From the NCBI RefSeq assembly GCF_023520795.1, contig NZ_CP046605.1, positions 1,905,438-1,969,437 of the forward strand: DNA of 64,000 nt, given 5' to 3'. The first letter of the stretch is position 1. Every line of letters begins with the position of its first letter. The translations under genes and the position numbers were made by a program. This document shows positions 8,958-20,598 of this stretch, one piece after another. The stretch is from Corynebacterium accolens (lineage in GTDB: Bacteria; Actinomycetota; Actinomycetes; Mycobacteriales; Mycobacteriaceae). Under the pieces are notes generated by a model. The model worked only from the letters and a program-made list of their open reading frames with translations. It was not told the DNA's origin and searched no databases.

Positions 8958-9779
8958 ATGTCTCACAACCCTGGCCACCGCGCCCGCCTCCGCACCCGTT
9001 ACTTCACCCAAGCCAAAGACAACTCTCAGGCCTTCGCGTGCCTGACGAGCTACGACTGCTTGACCGCCGAAATCTTCGATGAAGCCGGGGTCGATCTCCT
9101 GCTCGTCGGCGATTCCCTGGCCAACGTGGTGCTGGGCCGCGAAACCACGCTCTCGCTCACCCTCGATGAGATGATCCCGCTGGCCCGCGCGGTGGTTGCT
9201 TCGACCTCCCGCGCCTTCGTGGTGGTGGACCTTCCCTTCGGCTCCTATGAGGACGGCCCCTCCCAGGCGCTGGAGACCGCGGTGCGCGTCATGAAGGAAA
9301 CCGGCGCGCAGGCCGTGAAGCTGGAGGGCGGTGCGGAGCGCGCTCCCATTGTTGCCGCGCTTGTCGCCGCCGGCATCCCGGTCTGCGCCCACATTGGCTT
9401 TACACCCCAGCAGGTCCACGCCTTGGGCGGCTTCGTGGTCCAAGGCCGGGGTGCCGGTGCGGAGAAGCTTCACGACGACGCCCGCGCCCTCGCCGAGGCC
9501 GGCGCCTTCGCCGTGGTGCTGGAGATGGTCCCGGCAGCCCTTGCTGAGCAGGTGACCAAGGAGCTGCCCATCCCCACCATCGGCATCGGCGCCGGCGCGC
9601 AGACCGACGGTCAGATTCTGGTGTGGACCGATGCCTTCGGCCTGGGAGGTCCCAAGGCGCCGCGTTTTGTGCGCCGCTACGCGAATCTGCGCGGCGCGCT
9701 GCTGGAAGGAGCGAAGGACTATGTCGCAGATGTGGGTGAACGTTCCTTCCCCAACGCCGAGGAGTCTTTCGAGGACTAA
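8958..9779 (+). CDS. panB: 3-methyl-2-oxobutanoate hydroxymethyltransferase (ketopantoate synthesis)
   Basis: Adds a hydroxymethyl group from methylene-tetrahydrofolate to 2-oxoisovalerate, the first step of pantothenate synthesis. 273 residues, full length. Family signatures are [11 protein letters not shown] (27-37), [27 protein letters not shown] and PTIGIGAG. It heads a two-gene operon with panC, which starts 11 bases after its stop. In C. glutamicum panBC lie elsewhere in the chromosome, so their position next to valS and mdh is specific to this lineage. Confidence 0.97.
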   Translation: MSHNPGHRARLRTRYFTQAKDNSQAFACLTSYDCLTAEIFDEAGVDLLLVGDSLANVVLGRETTLSLTLDEMIPLARAVVASTSRAFVVVDLPFGSYEDGPSQALETAVRVMKETGAQAVKLEGGAERAPIVAALVAAGIPVCAHIGFTPQQVHALGGFVVQGRGAGAEKLHDDARALAEAGAFAVVLEMVPAALAEQVTKELPIPTIGIGAGAQTDGQILVWTDAFGLGGPKAPRFVRRYANLRGALLEGAKDYVADVGERSFPNAEESFED

Positions 9780-9790
9780 GGTCTTAAGCC

Positions 9791-11979
<2,189 letters not shown>

Positions 11980-12738
11980 ATGAGCACTGAGCACACCGAA
12001 CCGCTGCACGCTGCGGAGCAGGCGGAGGACTCCGACACTCACGCTGCGGATTCCATCAGCACCGATGCCGTGGTGGATATCGCCATTTCCCAGTTTTCCG
12101 CGTGGGGTTTTTCTGAAACCAAGCTGGATACCATCGCCGCGGAATCCGGCATGTCCAAGCGCATGATTCACTACCACTTTGGCGATAAGCAGGGCCTGTA
12201 TTTAAGCGCTCTAAGCACCGCCGCCGAGCGCCTCCGCCCTGACGAAGAAGACCTGGAACTCGATTCCGCGGTCCCAGTCGAGGGCGTGCGCAAGCTGGTG
12301 GACTGGATCTTTTGGCAGTACGTCAACCACCCCGAGGCCATCCGCATGATGACCTGGGAAACCGCCCAGTCCATCGTGGGCTCTTCCACCAATCCCGTGG
12401 CGGATTTTAGCGGCGTCGCCCTTCACCTCGATCGCCTGCTCATGCTGGGCCAGGACGCCGGCGCCTTCCGCCCGGGCATTTCCACCAACGATATTTTCAC
12501 CATCATCGCCTCGCTCACCTCGTACCGCGTGACCAACCGGGCGATGATGGACAACCTGTTGGGCGTGGATATGTCCAGCCAGGCAAATACCGACGGCATG
12601 CACCGGCTTACCGTCGATGCCGTGCTGGCATTCCTCACCGCCAATATCCCCGATTCCGGCCACGAGTCTTATTTGGTGCCTTCTGATGCCGACGAGGGCG
12701 ATGAAGCCTCCCCGCAAGATATCTACGGCGAGGCATAA
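11980..12738 (+). CDS. TetR-family transcriptional regulator
   Basis: 252 residues. The helix-turn-helix is at about residues 30-75 (VDIAISQFSAWGFSETKLDT, then AAESGMSKRMIHYHFGDKQG), followed by a long ligand domain. An unusual acidic tail follows the ligand domain. Start ATG 11980 (MSTEHTEP) has a modest AGG nine bases upstream; the frame continues open upstream without similarity. It corresponds in position to the TetR gene beside mdh in C. glutamicum. Ligand and targets are unknown. Confidence 0.88.
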   Translation: MSTEHTEPLHAAEQAEDSDTHAADSISTDAVVDIAISQFSAWGFSETKLDTIAAESGMSKRMIHYHFGDKQGLYLSALSTAAERLRPDEEDLELDSAVPVEGVRKLVDWIFWQYVNHPEAIRMMTWETAQSIVGSSTNPVADFSGVALHLDRLLMLGQDAGAFRPGISTNDIFTIIASLTSYRVTNRAMMDNLLGVDMSSQANTDGMHRLTVDAVLAFLTANIPDSGHESYLVPSDADEGDEASPQDIYGEA

Positions 12739-12743
12739 AAGTA

Positions 12744-12770
12744 GGGGCACCGGCTGCTTGCCGGTGCCCC
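12744..12770. terminator. Bidirectional terminator tetR / clpX
   Basis: Ten-pair stem GGGGCACCGG / CCGGTGCCCC with a seven-base loop between convergent genes; leftward it is followed by TACTTTT. Confidence 0.85.
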
Positions 12771-12777
12771 CTTCTCA

Positions 12778-14073
12778 CTAAGCCGATTCCTTCGCCTCAT
12801 CCTTGTAGGTGAATTCGGGCTCTGCGCCCTGGGTGACGCAGTCTGCGGTAATGTGCACGGCGGAAATATCTTCTCTGTCTGGCAGCTCAAACATCACTGG
12901 AACGAGCAGTTCTTCCAGGATCGCGCGCAGGCCGCGCGCGCCGGTTTTGCGCTCGAGGGCGAGCTCAGCGATAGCATCCAGCGCCCCGTCATCCATGTGC
13001 AGCTCGCAGTCATCCATCTCAAATAGGCGGCTGTACTGCTTGAGCAGCGAGTTCTTGGGCTCAGTGAGCACCTTGACCAGGGCCTCGCGGTCCAAGTTAT
13101 CCACCGTCGCCACCACGGGCAGGCGGCCGATAAATTCTGGGATCAAGCCGAACTTCACGAGGTCTTCCGGGCGCACCTGGGAAAACAGGTCCACCTTTTC
13201 CCGCTCGTCTTCGGTGCCCAGCTTCGCGCCAAAGCCAACGCCCTTCTTGCCCACGCGATCCGCGATCACCTGGTCGAGGCCTGCAAACGCGCCGGCGACG
13301 ATGAAGAGGATATTGGAGGTATCTAGCTGGATAAATTCCTGGTTGGGGTGCTTGCGCCCGCCCTGCGGCGGGATGGCGGCCACGGTTCCCTCCAGGATCT
13401 TCAGCAGCGCCTGCTGCACGCCCTCGCCGGAGACATCGCGGGTAATGGAGGGGTTTTCGGATTTGCGGGAAATCTTATCCACCTCGTCGACGTAGATGAT
13501 GCCGCGCTGGGCGCGCTCCACGTCAAAGTCCGCTGCCTGCAGCAGCTTCAAGAGGATATTTTCGACGTCCTCACCCACATAACCGGCCTCCGTCAGGCTG
13601 GTGGCATCCGCGATGGCGAAAGGCACATCCAGCAGGCGCGCCAAGGTCTGCGCCAGGTAGGTCTTACCGGAACCGGTAGGCCCCAGCATCAAAATATTGG
13701 ACTTAGAGATCTCTACCTCTTCGCCTTCGGCCTTCTTCCGGCGCGCATCTAGCGCGGCGGATTCTTCGGCCTTAATGCGCTTGTAGTGGTTATACACCGC
13801 TACCGACAGCACGCGCTTGGCCTTGTCCTGGCCAATGACGTACTTATCCAAAAAGGAAGAAATCTGCGAAGGCTTGGGCAGGCGCACCTCCGCCTCGGAA
13901 GACTCCTCGGCCTGCTCGTGGCCGAGCTCTTCTTCAATAATCTCATTGCAGAGCTCGATGCACTCATCGCAGATGTAGACCCCGCCACCGGCGATAAGCT
14001 TTTTCACCTGCTTTTGGCTCTTTCCGCAGAAGGAACACTTCAGGAGATCAGCGCTTTCTTGCATACGTGCCAT
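12778..14073 (-). CDS. clpX: ATP-dependent Clp protease ATP-binding subunit ClpX
   Basis: Hexameric AAA+ unfoldase that feeds substrates into ClpP. 431 residues. N-terminal zinc finger with C13, C16, C35 and C38; Walker A GPTGSGKT at 131-138; Walker [11 protein letters not shown]; sensor region [16 protein letters not shown] around the pore/arginine region and a C-terminal small domain. Its protease partners clpP1 and clpP2 are 5-6 kb to the right in this same window, as separate transcription units. Confidence 0.97.
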   Translation of the reverse strand: MARMQESADLLKCSFCGKSQKQVKKLIAGGGVYICDECIELCNEIIEEELGHEQAEESSEAEVRLPKPSQISSFLDKYVIGQDKAKRVLSVAVYNHYKRIKAEESAALDARRKKAEGEEVEISKSNILMLGPTGSGKTYLAQTLARLLDVPFAIADATSLTEAGYVGEDVENILLKLLQAADFDVERAQRGIIYVDEVDKISRKSENPSITRDVSGEGVQQALLKILEGTVAAIPPQGGRKHPNQEFIQLDTSNILFIVAGAFAGLDQVIADRVGKKGVGFGAKLGTEDEREKVDLFSQVRPEDLVKFGLIPEFIGRLPVVATVDNLDREALVKVLTEPKNSLLKQYSRLFEMDDCELHMDDGALDAIAELALERKTGARGLRAILEELLVPVMFELPDREDISAVHITADCVTQGAEPEFTYKDEAKESA

Positions 14074-14249
14074 TCAGTACTTTCACACTCGCTCTTGTTT
14101 ACCGCTTTTAAAGGTGGGTAGGAAGGCTCGCTCACTTCCGTCCCCGCGGTTGGTTGTTCAAAAATCTACCTTAGTAAATCAACCCGACACGGCTCCTATT
14201 CATTCCCTCCGCGTGGCGAAATTCGCAGATCTTTATCCGCCCACATCAC

Positions 14250-14255
14250 TAAACT
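14250..14255 (+). promoter_or_regulatory. Possible -10 element TAAACT upstream of the SDR gene
   Basis: TAAACT of the TANANT type, about 48 bases before the ATG at 14304; no convincing -35. Confidence 0.3.
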
Positions 14256-14303
14256 TGAGATTGGATCCTCTACTTCCTCCACCACCGCCGAAGGAGCCAT
14301 TTC

Positions 14304-15068
14304 ATGTTTGACCTCACCAACCGTACCGCGATTGTCACGGGCGGGGCTGCGGGCATCGGCAAGGGCATCGTTGCCTCCTTGCGCGAAGCCGGCGCCAGCG
14401 TCGTCATTGCCGATATTGATACCGATAAGGCCGAAGCCACCGCCGCGGAGCTCGGTGCGACCGCCTACCCCGTCGATGTCACCGATAGGGCCTCCATCAA
14501 AGAAATGTTTGCCAAGGTCCACGCCGCACACGGGGCGATCGACATCGTCTGTTCCAATGCCGGGATCTTTCCCAACTGCCCGCTGGAAGAGATGACCGAT
14601 AAACAGTGGGAGACAATGTTTGAAATCAACACCCACGGCACGTTCAAGGTCGTGCAAGAAGCCCTGCCGTATATGAAGGAGCGCGGCTACGGGCGCATCG
14701 TTATCACCACCTCCATTACCGGCTCGCACACCGGCTTTCCCGGTTGGGCACATTACGGCGCCTCCAAGGCGGCCCAACAGGGCTTTATCCGCTCCGTTGC
14801 CCTAGAAATCGCCCGCGATGGCATCACCATCAATGGCGTTTTGCCCGGAAATATCCTCACCGAAGGCCTCGAAGCGCAGGGCCAGGACTACCTCGATGAA
14901 ATGACGCGCTCCATCCCGCTGCACCGGCTTGGCAGCCCCCGCGATATTGGCAATGCCGCGGCCTTCCTCGCCTCCACCGAGGCCGGATATATCACCGGCC
15001 AAACGCTCATTATTGATGGCGGCCAGCTCCTGCCCGAAACCCCGGAGGCCATCCTGCCGCCGCGCTAG
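14304..15068 (+). CDS. SDR-family NAD(P)-dependent oxidoreductase (FabG-like)
   Basis: 254 residues, classical short-chain dehydrogenase. Cofactor motif TGGAAGIG at 12-19, NAG in CSNAGIF, catalytic Ser near 137-141 (TTSITGS), Tyr151 and Lys155 in HYGASK, C-terminal GYITGQTLIIDGG. The AAGGAG box seven bases before the ATG fixes the start. The acidic D37/D39 after the second strand (VIADIDTD) suggests NAD rather than NADP. Substrate unknown. It stands alone between clpX and a terminator. Confidence 0.9.
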   Translation: MFDLTNRTAIVTGGAAGIGKGIVASLREAGASVVIADIDTDKAEATAAELGATAYPVDVTDRASIKEMFAKVHAAHGAIDIVCSNAGIFPNCPLEEMTDKQWETMFEINTHGTFKVVQEALPYMKERGYGRIVITTSITGSHTGFPGWAHYGASKAAQQGFIRSVALEIARDGITINGVLPGNILTEGLEAQGQDYLDEMTRSIPLHRLGSPRDIGNAAAFLASTEAGYITGQTLIIDGGQLLPETPEAILPPR

Positions 15069-15097
15069 CGCTTGCCGATGCCCAGCCCTATAACGCA

Positions 15098-15140
15098 GAT
15101 AACCCCGCCGACACCGAGGATGGTGCCTGGCGGGGTTATC
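15098..15140 (+). terminator. Terminator after the SDR gene
   Basis: Twelve-pair stem GATAACCCCGCC / GGCGGGGTTATC enclosing 19 bases; a TTTTATT tract follows about ten bases later. The leftward small gene ends just beyond. Confidence 0.7.
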
Positions 15141-15151
15141 TAGTGCGGCTT

Positions 15152-15406
15152 TTATTGCAGCCAGCCGAATTCGAGCAAGAATGCCTCGACATCGAGCATT
15201 TCCAACTCATCTGGCGCGTGGCCGGCAACGAATGCGAAGGACTCAGCGACGTCCTTGGTCGTCGCGGGGGTCAGCCCCGCGTCAACGAGATTTTCCGCTA
15301 CGCGGGCAGAAACCGGCGTCTGCGACACCGTATCCAAACCCGTACCCGTGGTGGAGTCCTTGAACATATCGCTAATGCCACCAAAGAAGGTCCGCATCGT
15401 GTTCAT
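15152..15406 (-). CDS. Small protein of unknown function
   Basis: 84 residues with no family I recognise: MNTMRTFFGGISDMFKD, a Ser/Thr/Ala-rich middle (TTGTGLDTVSQTPVSARVAE) and an acidic end (APDELEMLDVEAFLLEFG). No membrane segment or signal peptide. ATG 15406 is chosen because AGAGG stands eight bases upstream; a GTG at 15415 is the alternative. The codon bias resembles the neighbours and it has its own ribosome site, so it is probably a real gene. A large palindrome lies about 75-110 bases upstream. Confidence 0.55.
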   Translation of the reverse strand: MNTMRTFFGGISDMFKDSTTGTGLDTVSQTPVSARVAENLVDAGLTPATTKDVAESFAFVAGHAPDELEMLDVEAFLLEFGWLQ

Positions 15407-15480
15407 CTCTCTCACCTCTCAATGTTGCACTGTTGATAGGGTTGAATATACTTGGTACTTACCCACTAAGCAACCCCTAA

Positions 15481-15517
15481 GCCACTTAAAGTTAACCTTT
15501 TGTTAACTTTAAGTGGC
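15481..15517. repeat. Perfect inverted repeat with 16-base arms
   Basis: Arms GCCACTTAAAGTTAAC / GTTAACTTTAAGTGGC separated by CTTTT. It lies 54 bases beyond the stop of the Pit-partner gene and 75 bases before the small gene. No T-run follows on either strand, so it is either an atypical terminator or a protein-binding site. Confidence 0.7.
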
Positions 15518-15570
15518 TGTGAGGCGTATTACATGGTCACGGGCTCGTTCCCTCGGCCCGCGGGTGACTC

Positions 15571-15861
15571 TTAAAGGTCGCCGAACGGGGCGAAGCCGAA
15601 GTAATGGTTCAGGGTATCGCGCGCAATCCACGCGATTGCCACCACAATGATGGCACCTAGTACGGCATAAACGGTCCAACCCAGCACCTTCATTTGCCGG
15701 CTCGCGGGAGTATCTCCTACCACCACGCCGTTATCATCGCGAATGGGATCGCCCGTCATGGAACGCATGCCCAGGGCGAAGAGCAGGGGAATGCCGGCGC
15801 CGAAGACGAGGGCCAGTCCGGCGACGCGGAGAATAGATTCGAAGATTTCTGCAGCAGTCAT
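15571..15861 (-). CDS. Small membrane protein, partner of the phosphate transporter
   Basis: 96 residues with two hydrophobic segments (about 10-32, LRVAGLALVFGAGIPLLFAL, and 62-80, VYAVLGAIIVVAIAWIA) separated by a polar loop (RDDNGVVVGDTPASRQM). It begins three bases after the pit stop and is therefore co-translated with it. Small proteins of this kind follow pit in many actinobacteria; the role is unknown, an accessory subunit being a fair guess. Confidence 0.75.
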   Translation of the reverse strand: MTAAEIFESILRVAGLALVFGAGIPLLFALGMRSMTGDPIRDDNGVVVGDTPASRQMKVLGWTVYAVLGAIIVVAIAWIARDTLNHYFGFAPFGDL

Positions 15862-15864
15862 GTT

Positions 15865-17169
15865 CTAGCGCTCCTCGTTCGGAGTAGATGAGGTGGGGTT
15901 CGTGCTCCCGTCGACCGCCGCTACCGGGGTCATACCCCCTGCGGCTGCGACGGACTCTTTCGCGCCAACGCGTGGCTCCAAAGAGGAATCCACGGACTCA
16001 GCGTTGTCATCCCAGTCATTATTGACGTTGGAGGCATCGACCGGGTTCATGCGGGAGCGGATAACGATGAGCGCGGTCATGGCCAGGAGCAGGACGAAGT
16101 CCACGATGGCACCGGTAGCTACCGTCGTGACAGAGGAAACGCCGTGCGCCAGCCACCACGATGCGAAGCCAACGAAAGCAGCACAGGGCAGCGTAATGAG
16201 CCAAGCAGCCACCATGCGCATCGCCACGCCCCAGCGAACTTCCGCGCCGCGGCGGCCCAAACCGGTACCAAGGATGGAACCGGTGGATACGTGGGTCGTA
16301 GAAAGCGCCATGCCGCCGGTAGCGGAGGTCAAGATGATGGCCGCAGACGTTGCCTCGGCTGCCATACCTTGCGGGGATTCGATCTCCACGAGCCCCTTGC
16401 CCAAGGTGCGGATAACGCGCCAGCCGCCGGACAGCGTACCGGCCGCAATGGCAATCGCACAGGCAACAATGACCCAGGTGGGAATGCGGGCATCGGCAAC
16501 CGCATGGCCTGAGGCCACGAGGGCGAGGAAGATAACGCCCATGGTCTTCTGAGCGTCGCCGGCACCGTGCGCCAGCGATACCAAGCAAGCGGTCACAATC
16601 TGGCCGTGGCGGAAGTGCTCGTTCTTTTCCTTATTTGGAATGGTGTTGGTTACCCAATACACGAGGAAGGTGGCGCAGGCAGATACCAAGGCGGCGATAA
16701 TCGGAGAGGCCACAGCCGGAATGATGATCTTGGCCATGATGGAGGTCCACTCCACTCCCCCAGTGCCCATGGCTGCGAAACCGGCGCCGATAAGGCCACC
16801 GAAAAGGGCGTGGGAAGAGCTGGACGGCAGTCCGAGCAACCAAGTGAACAGGTTCCAGAGAATACCGCCGATAAGGCCGGTAAAGACCACCATCAAAAGG
16901 GCCTGACCATCGGAATCAGCGGCTGCGCCCGACAGGTCATAAGAATCGAGGTTGACGATGCCCTTAGCCACCGTTGCCGCGACATTCACGGACAGGAATG
17001 CGCCGACGAGGTTGAGCGCGGCAGAAATCGCTACCGCGGTAAATGGCTTCAGCGCGCCGGTAGCAATGGAGGTTGCCATCGCATTAGCGGTGTCGTGAAA
17101 ACCATTGGTGAAGTCAAAGGCTAGGGCGGTAACCACCACAATGCCCAAGATAATCAAAGTCGCTGTCAC
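15865..17169 (-). CDS. pitA: Low-affinity inorganic phosphate transporter, PiT family
   Basis: Takes up metal-phosphate in symport with protons. 434 residues with about ten to eleven membrane segments. The two inverted PiT signatures are visible: FTNGFHDTANAMATSIATGA near the N-terminus and LAHGAGDAQKTMGVI in the middle. The C-terminal 50 residues are hydrophilic and cytoplasmic. GTG start at 17169 with AAGGGG eight bases upstream. First gene of a two-gene operon. Confidence 0.94.
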   Translation of the reverse strand: MTATLIILGIVVVTALAFDFTNGFHDTANAMATSIATGALKPFTAVAISAALNLVGAFLSVNVAATVAKGIVNLDSYDLSGAAADSDGQALLMVVFTGLIGGILWNLFTWLLGLPSSSSHALFGGLIGAGFAAMGTGGVEWTSIMAKIIIPAVASPIIAALVSACATFLVYWVTNTIPNKEKNEHFRHGQIVTACLVSLAHGAGDAQKTMGVIFLALVASGHAVADARIPTWVIVACAIAIAAGTLSGGWRVIRTLGKGLVEIESPQGMAAEATSAAIILTSATGGMALSTTHVSTGSILGTGLGRRGAEVRWGVAMRMVAAWLITLPCAAFVGFASWWLAHGVSSVTTVATGAIVDFVLLLAMTALIVIRSRMNPVDASNVNNDWDDNAESVDSSLEPRVGAKESVAAAGGMTPVAAVDGSTNPTSSTPNEER

Positions 17170-17492
17170 AGCATTGGCCCCTTGTAAGCAATCAACAAAT
17201 GACGAGAAAGTGCATTTGCGACGCCGTTATTCGTCGCGCACCAAGAGCAGCGTACCGCGCAATAATAAGGCGAGCCAATAGCGTTTCTAAGAAGTAAACT
17301 GCACTTTGCCTAGTGTTAACCTTCCGCGCGTAGCTTGGCACCAGCCCCATACCGAAAATCCGCGTTCTACCAGTATTTTTTCAAAAATCTAATCTATCTT
17401 CAGCCTTTAATACCGTGGTATAAAACACTAAGAGAGGTGCGCCGGCTTAACGCCAACGCACCTCTCAAAATATAGGGTATTTACTTCCCGTT
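17170..17492. other. Intergenic region pit / peptide transporter
   Basis: 323 bases without a gene. It contains the pit promoter region and, at its right end, the terminator of the leftward peptide transporter. A spaced inverted repeat AAAGTGCA (about 17209-17216) / TGCACTTT (about 17310-17317) flanks the promoter area; its significance is unclear. Confidence 0.5.
17432..17466 (-). terminator. Terminator of the peptide transporter gene
   Basis: Stem GAGAGGTGCG / CGCACCTCTC with an inner GGC/GCC pair; read leftward it is followed by TTAGTGTTTTAT. Confidence 0.75.
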
Positions 17493-18995
17493 TTAACGGA
17501 AGGTAGCGAACTTCTTGACCACCCAGCGGCTCAGCACGAGCAGGACGATGCCCAGCGCGATGGAAGCGACACCCAGGGAAATGAAGAAGGTGTTTTCCGC
17601 AGCCGCATCCTCTGGGTTGTAGAAGCTAGCCAGCGAGCCGGCAAGCGCGGTACCCATGGCCACGGCCATCATCCACACGGCCATCATGCGCGATGGGAAT
17701 GCCTCTGGAGCCACCTTGGTGGCCAGCGAGTTGCCCACCGGGGACAGCATGAGCTCACCCATGGTGAACAGGAAGAGGATCCAGATAATGACATACATTG
17801 GCGTGGAGTTTGCGCCCGAACCGGAGAACGGCAGGAAGAAGAAGAGCGAGACACCAATGATGATATTGGCTACGCCGAACTTTACAGGCGTGGACCACTG
17901 ACGGTCACCGAGCTTCGTCCACATCGCTGCGAAGATTGCGGAGAAGATAACGATGAAGATCGGGTTAATGGACTGCACCAGTGACGGCGGGATCTCGAGG
18001 CCGAAGATGTGGCGATCCAAGCGCACATCGGCGTAAATGGTCATCACGGTAAATTGCTGCTGGAAGATACCGAAGAACAGCACACCGGAGATGAACATCG
18101 GAATAAAGCCCAAGAGGCGGTTCTTTTCTTTCCGGGTCACCAAATCAGAGGTGTACATCTGAATCCAGAAGTACACGGCGGCGATAAGGGCAACGGCGGT
18201 GACGATATTGGACAGCCACTCTACCTTGATGATTCCAGTACCCAGGCCAATGACCATGACGAGGATGACGACGACGATCGCGCCCAAGCCCATCATGCGC
18301 TGCTTGGAGTCCGCCGGGTTCGGGATTTCGTGTCCGGCGTCCTTAATGGTGGTCTTACGCATGATGGTGTACTGGATAAGGCCCAAGGCCATACCGACGG
18401 CAGCGATGCCGAAGCCCCAGTGGAAGCCCTTCCAGCCCCACATTGCGGTGGTAAGAAGCGGACCAAAGAGGGCGCCGATATTAACGCCCATGTAGAAGAT
18501 GGAGAAGCCGCCGTCACGGCGAGGATCGTCGCGGCTATACAGCGAGCCCAGCACCACCGACGCGGTGGTCTTCACGCCACCGGAACCAACGGCGATGAGG
18601 ATCAGGCCGATGGCAAGACCCGTCACGGCGGGGATGAAGGCCAAGACGAGGTGTCCAGCCATTACCATGATCGCGGAGTAGAACAGGGTGCGCTCCGCAC
18701 CGAGGATGCGGTCTGCTACCAAGGATGCCAACAGGCAGGCCATGTAGACCAAGCCGCCGTACGCGCCGACGATCGATGTTGCATCGCCGCGGTCGAGGCC
18801 GAGGCCACCATCGGTCGTGGCGTAGTACATGTACAGCAGCACGATGGACTGCATGCCGTAGAAGCTGAATCGCTCCCACATCTCCACGCCGAACAGGTTA
18901 GCCAGCCCCCACGGGTGACCGAAGAATGTGCGCTCCCCGCTCGAAGCAGCGGGTGCGGAGGTCTGCTCCTCCGCCTCTGGATCCTTATTTGTCAT
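17493..18995 (-). CDS. Proton-dependent oligopeptide transporter (POT/PTR2 family)
   Basis: 500 residues, about 14 membrane segments. The hallmark EMWERFSFYGMQ (ExxER region, residues near 38-49) couples protons to di/tripeptide uptake; a PTR2 signature FSIFYMGVNIGALFGP follows. An Asp/Glu-rich N-terminal tail precedes the first segment. It is a single-gene unit with its own terminator. A shorter paralogue is at 58739-60133 in this window; both share the WERFSFYGMQ start and the SAIFAAMWTKLG-type half. Confidence 0.93.
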   Translation of the reverse strand: MTNKDPEAEEQTSAPAASSGERTFFGHPWGLANLFGVEMWERFSFYGMQSIVLLYMYYATTDGGLGLDRGDATSIVGAYGGLVYMACLLASLVADRILGAERTLFYSAIMVMAGHLVLAFIPAVTGLAIGLILIAVGSGGVKTTASVVLGSLYSRDDPRRDGGFSIFYMGVNIGALFGPLLTTAMWGWKGFHWGFGIAAVGMALGLIQYTIMRKTTIKDAGHEIPNPADSKQRMMGLGAIVVVILVMVIGLGTGIIKVEWLSNIVTAVALIAAVYFWIQMYTSDLVTRKEKNRLLGFIPMFISGVLFFGIFQQQFTVMTIYADVRLDRHIFGLEIPPSLVQSINPIFIVIFSAIFAAMWTKLGDRQWSTPVKFGVANIIIGVSLFFFLPFSGSGANSTPMYVIIWILFLFTMGELMLSPVGNSLATKVAPEAFPSRMMAVWMMAVAMGTALAGSLASFYNPEDAAAENTFFISLGVASIALGIVLLVLSRWVVKKFATFR

Positions 18996-19103
18996 AACAT
19001 AATACGACCACTCAGAGGTCTAATTCACAAATCGGGCATTATACGTGAAACATCGCACTGAAAAATCTGCCTAACGACCTGCAGATATTTCTCTGAAAGA
19101 TTC

Positions 19104-19117
19104 ACCCCATTTGGGGT
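19104..19117. repeat. Short palindrome upstream of the peptide transporter
   Basis: ACCCCA-TT-TGGGGT, about 110 bases before the transporter start; symmetric G/C-run half-sites of a type that RamA-like regulators could recognise, but the assignment is only a possibility. Confidence 0.3.
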
Positions 19118-19195
19118 AGCCGCTCGCGCACTACCACTCCCCTGCTACGCCCCTCATAGGCATATATCGAGCGCACTCATATGCACATAATAAAA

Positions 19196-19231
19196 CCCTG
19201 CGAGGGCTCCTCTCGAAGCGGCCTCGCAGGG
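19196..19231 (-). terminator. Terminator of the clpP operon
   Basis: Ten-pair stem CCCTGCGAGG / CCTCGCAGGG; read leftward it is followed by TTTTATTATG. Confidence 0.9.
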
Positions 19232-19265
19232 TGTTAGCTGATGGAGTTAGCCCACCAGCACCGTA

Positions 19266-19889
19266 TTAAGAATTGAGCTTGCGGTACTCAAAGACGGTAT
19301 CGATGATTCCGTATTCCACGGCGTCTTCCGCGGTGAGGATCTTATCGCGGTCGGTGTCGATGCGGATTTGCTCGGCAGTACGGCCGGTGTGCTCCGCCAG
19401 GGTATTTTCCATCAAGGTGCGCATACGCTCGATCTCTGCGGCCTGGATCTCCAAGTCCGAGACCTGGCCCTGGGTGCCCTGGGTTGCAGGCTGGTGGATC
19501 AATACGCGGGAGTTCGGCAACGCCGCGCGCTTGCCCGGAGCACCAGCGGCCAAAAGCACTGCGGCAGCGGACGCCGCCTGGCCCAGGCACACGGTCTGCA
19601 CATCGGGGCGCACATAGCGCATGGTGTCATAAATTGCCATCAGGGCAGTAAAGGAGCCACCGGGCGAGTTGATATACATGGTGATGTCACGGTCCGGATC
19701 CTGGCTTTCAAGAACCAGCAGCTGGGCCATGATGTCATTGGCAGAGGTGTCATCGACCTGGGTGCCCAAGAAGATGATGCGCTCTTCAAAGAGCTTAGAG
19801 TACGGGTTGGTTTCCTTCGTCCCCTGAGCGGACTGCTCAATAAAAGAAGGCAGTACGTAACGGGAACTTGGCATCTGCGACTTATTCAT
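19266..19889 (-). CDS. clpP2: ATP-dependent Clp protease proteolytic subunit 2
   Basis: Serine protease that forms one ring of the mixed ClpP1P2 barrel of actinobacteria. 207 residues. Nucleophile Ser107 in [11 protein letters not shown], His132 in LIHQPA, Asp in [13 protein letters not shown]. The 20-base gap to clpP1 and a ribosome site (AAGGAGAA) show one operon. An Ala-rich stretch after the active Ser ([12 protein letters not shown]) differs from ClpP1, as in mycobacterial ClpP2. Confidence 0.96.
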   Translation of the reverse strand: MNKSQMPSSRYVLPSFIEQSAQGTKETNPYSKLFEERIIFLGTQVDDTSANDIMAQLLVLESQDPDRDITMYINSPGGSFTALMAIYDTMRYVRPDVQTVCLGQAASAAAVLLAAGAPGKRAALPNSRVLIHQPATQGTQGQVSDLEIQAAEIERMRTLMENTLAEHTGRTAEQIRIDTDRDKILTAEDAVEYGIIDTVFEYRKLNS

Positions 19890-19909
19890 AGTGATTTTCT
19901 CCTTATTCC

Positions 19910-20521
19910 CTAGTTGCTCAGTGGGCCGTTCACGGACTCGATAACGTGGTCAACAATGCCGTATTCCTTGGCTTGCTGCGCCGTCATCCAGCGGTCGCGG
20001 TCAGAGTCCTTGGTGATCTGCTCGAAGGTTTGGCCGGTGTGCTCTGCAATGAGCTCGGCCATCTCGCGCTTCGTCTGGGCGAATTGCTCCGCCTGGATGG
20101 CGATATCGGCAGCGGTACCGCCCACGCCAGCGGAAGGCTGGTGCATCATGATGCGAGCGTGCGGCAGTGCATAGCGCTTGCCCTTCGTACCACCAGAGAG
20201 CAGGAACTGGCCCATGGAAGCGGCCAAGCCCATGCCGTAGGTGGAGATATCGCAGGGCGAGTACTTCATCGTGTCATAAATGGCCATGCCCGCGGTCACG
20301 GAGCCACCCGGGGAATTGATGTAGAGCGAAATATCGCGCGTGGGATCCTCTGCGGAAAGCAGCAGGATCTGCGCGCACAACTTATTGGCAATTTCATCGT
20401 CTACCTGGGTGCCCAAAAAGATAATGCGCTCGTGCAGCAGGCGCTCGTAGACGCTGTCACCCAAGTTCAGGCCGGAGCCTGCTGGGGTGGTCATCTGAAG
20501 CTGGTCAGATTTCTTAGACAT
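19910..20521 (-). CDS. clpP1: ATP-dependent Clp protease proteolytic subunit 1
   Basis: 203 residues; Ser102 in [14 protein letters not shown], His127 in MMHQPSAG and Asp176 in DRDRWMTAQ form the triad. ATG 20521 with AAGGAGA nine bases upstream. First of the clpP1-clpP2 pair; works with ClpX (12778-14073) and ClpC. A CGC-N5-GCG element lies 78 bases upstream, matching the core of the ClgR operator known to activate clpP1P2 in C. glutamicum, so stress induction through ClgR is likely. Confidence 0.96.
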   Translation of the reverse strand: MSKKSDQLQMTTPAGSGLNLGDSVYERLLHERIIFLGTQVDDEIANKLCAQILLLSAEDPTRDISLYINSPGGSVTAGMAIYDTMKYSPCDISTYGMGLAASMGQFLLSGGTKGKRYALPHARIMMHQPSAGVGGTAADIAIQAEQFAQTKREMAELIAEHTGQTFEQITKDSDRDRWMTAQQAKEYGIVDHVIESVNGPLSN

Positions 20522-20598
20522 TCGAAAAGTCTCCTTGAGGACGGTTAATCTCTAATGCCACCACACTACTTAATGTGGCGATAATTGTGGGGTCTGTT

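Noticed and set aside
8958-9473. N-terminal extension of valS to 9473
   Set aside because: The extra residues run antisense through panB and show no ValS similarity; GTG 8900 has a -10 element at leaderless distance.
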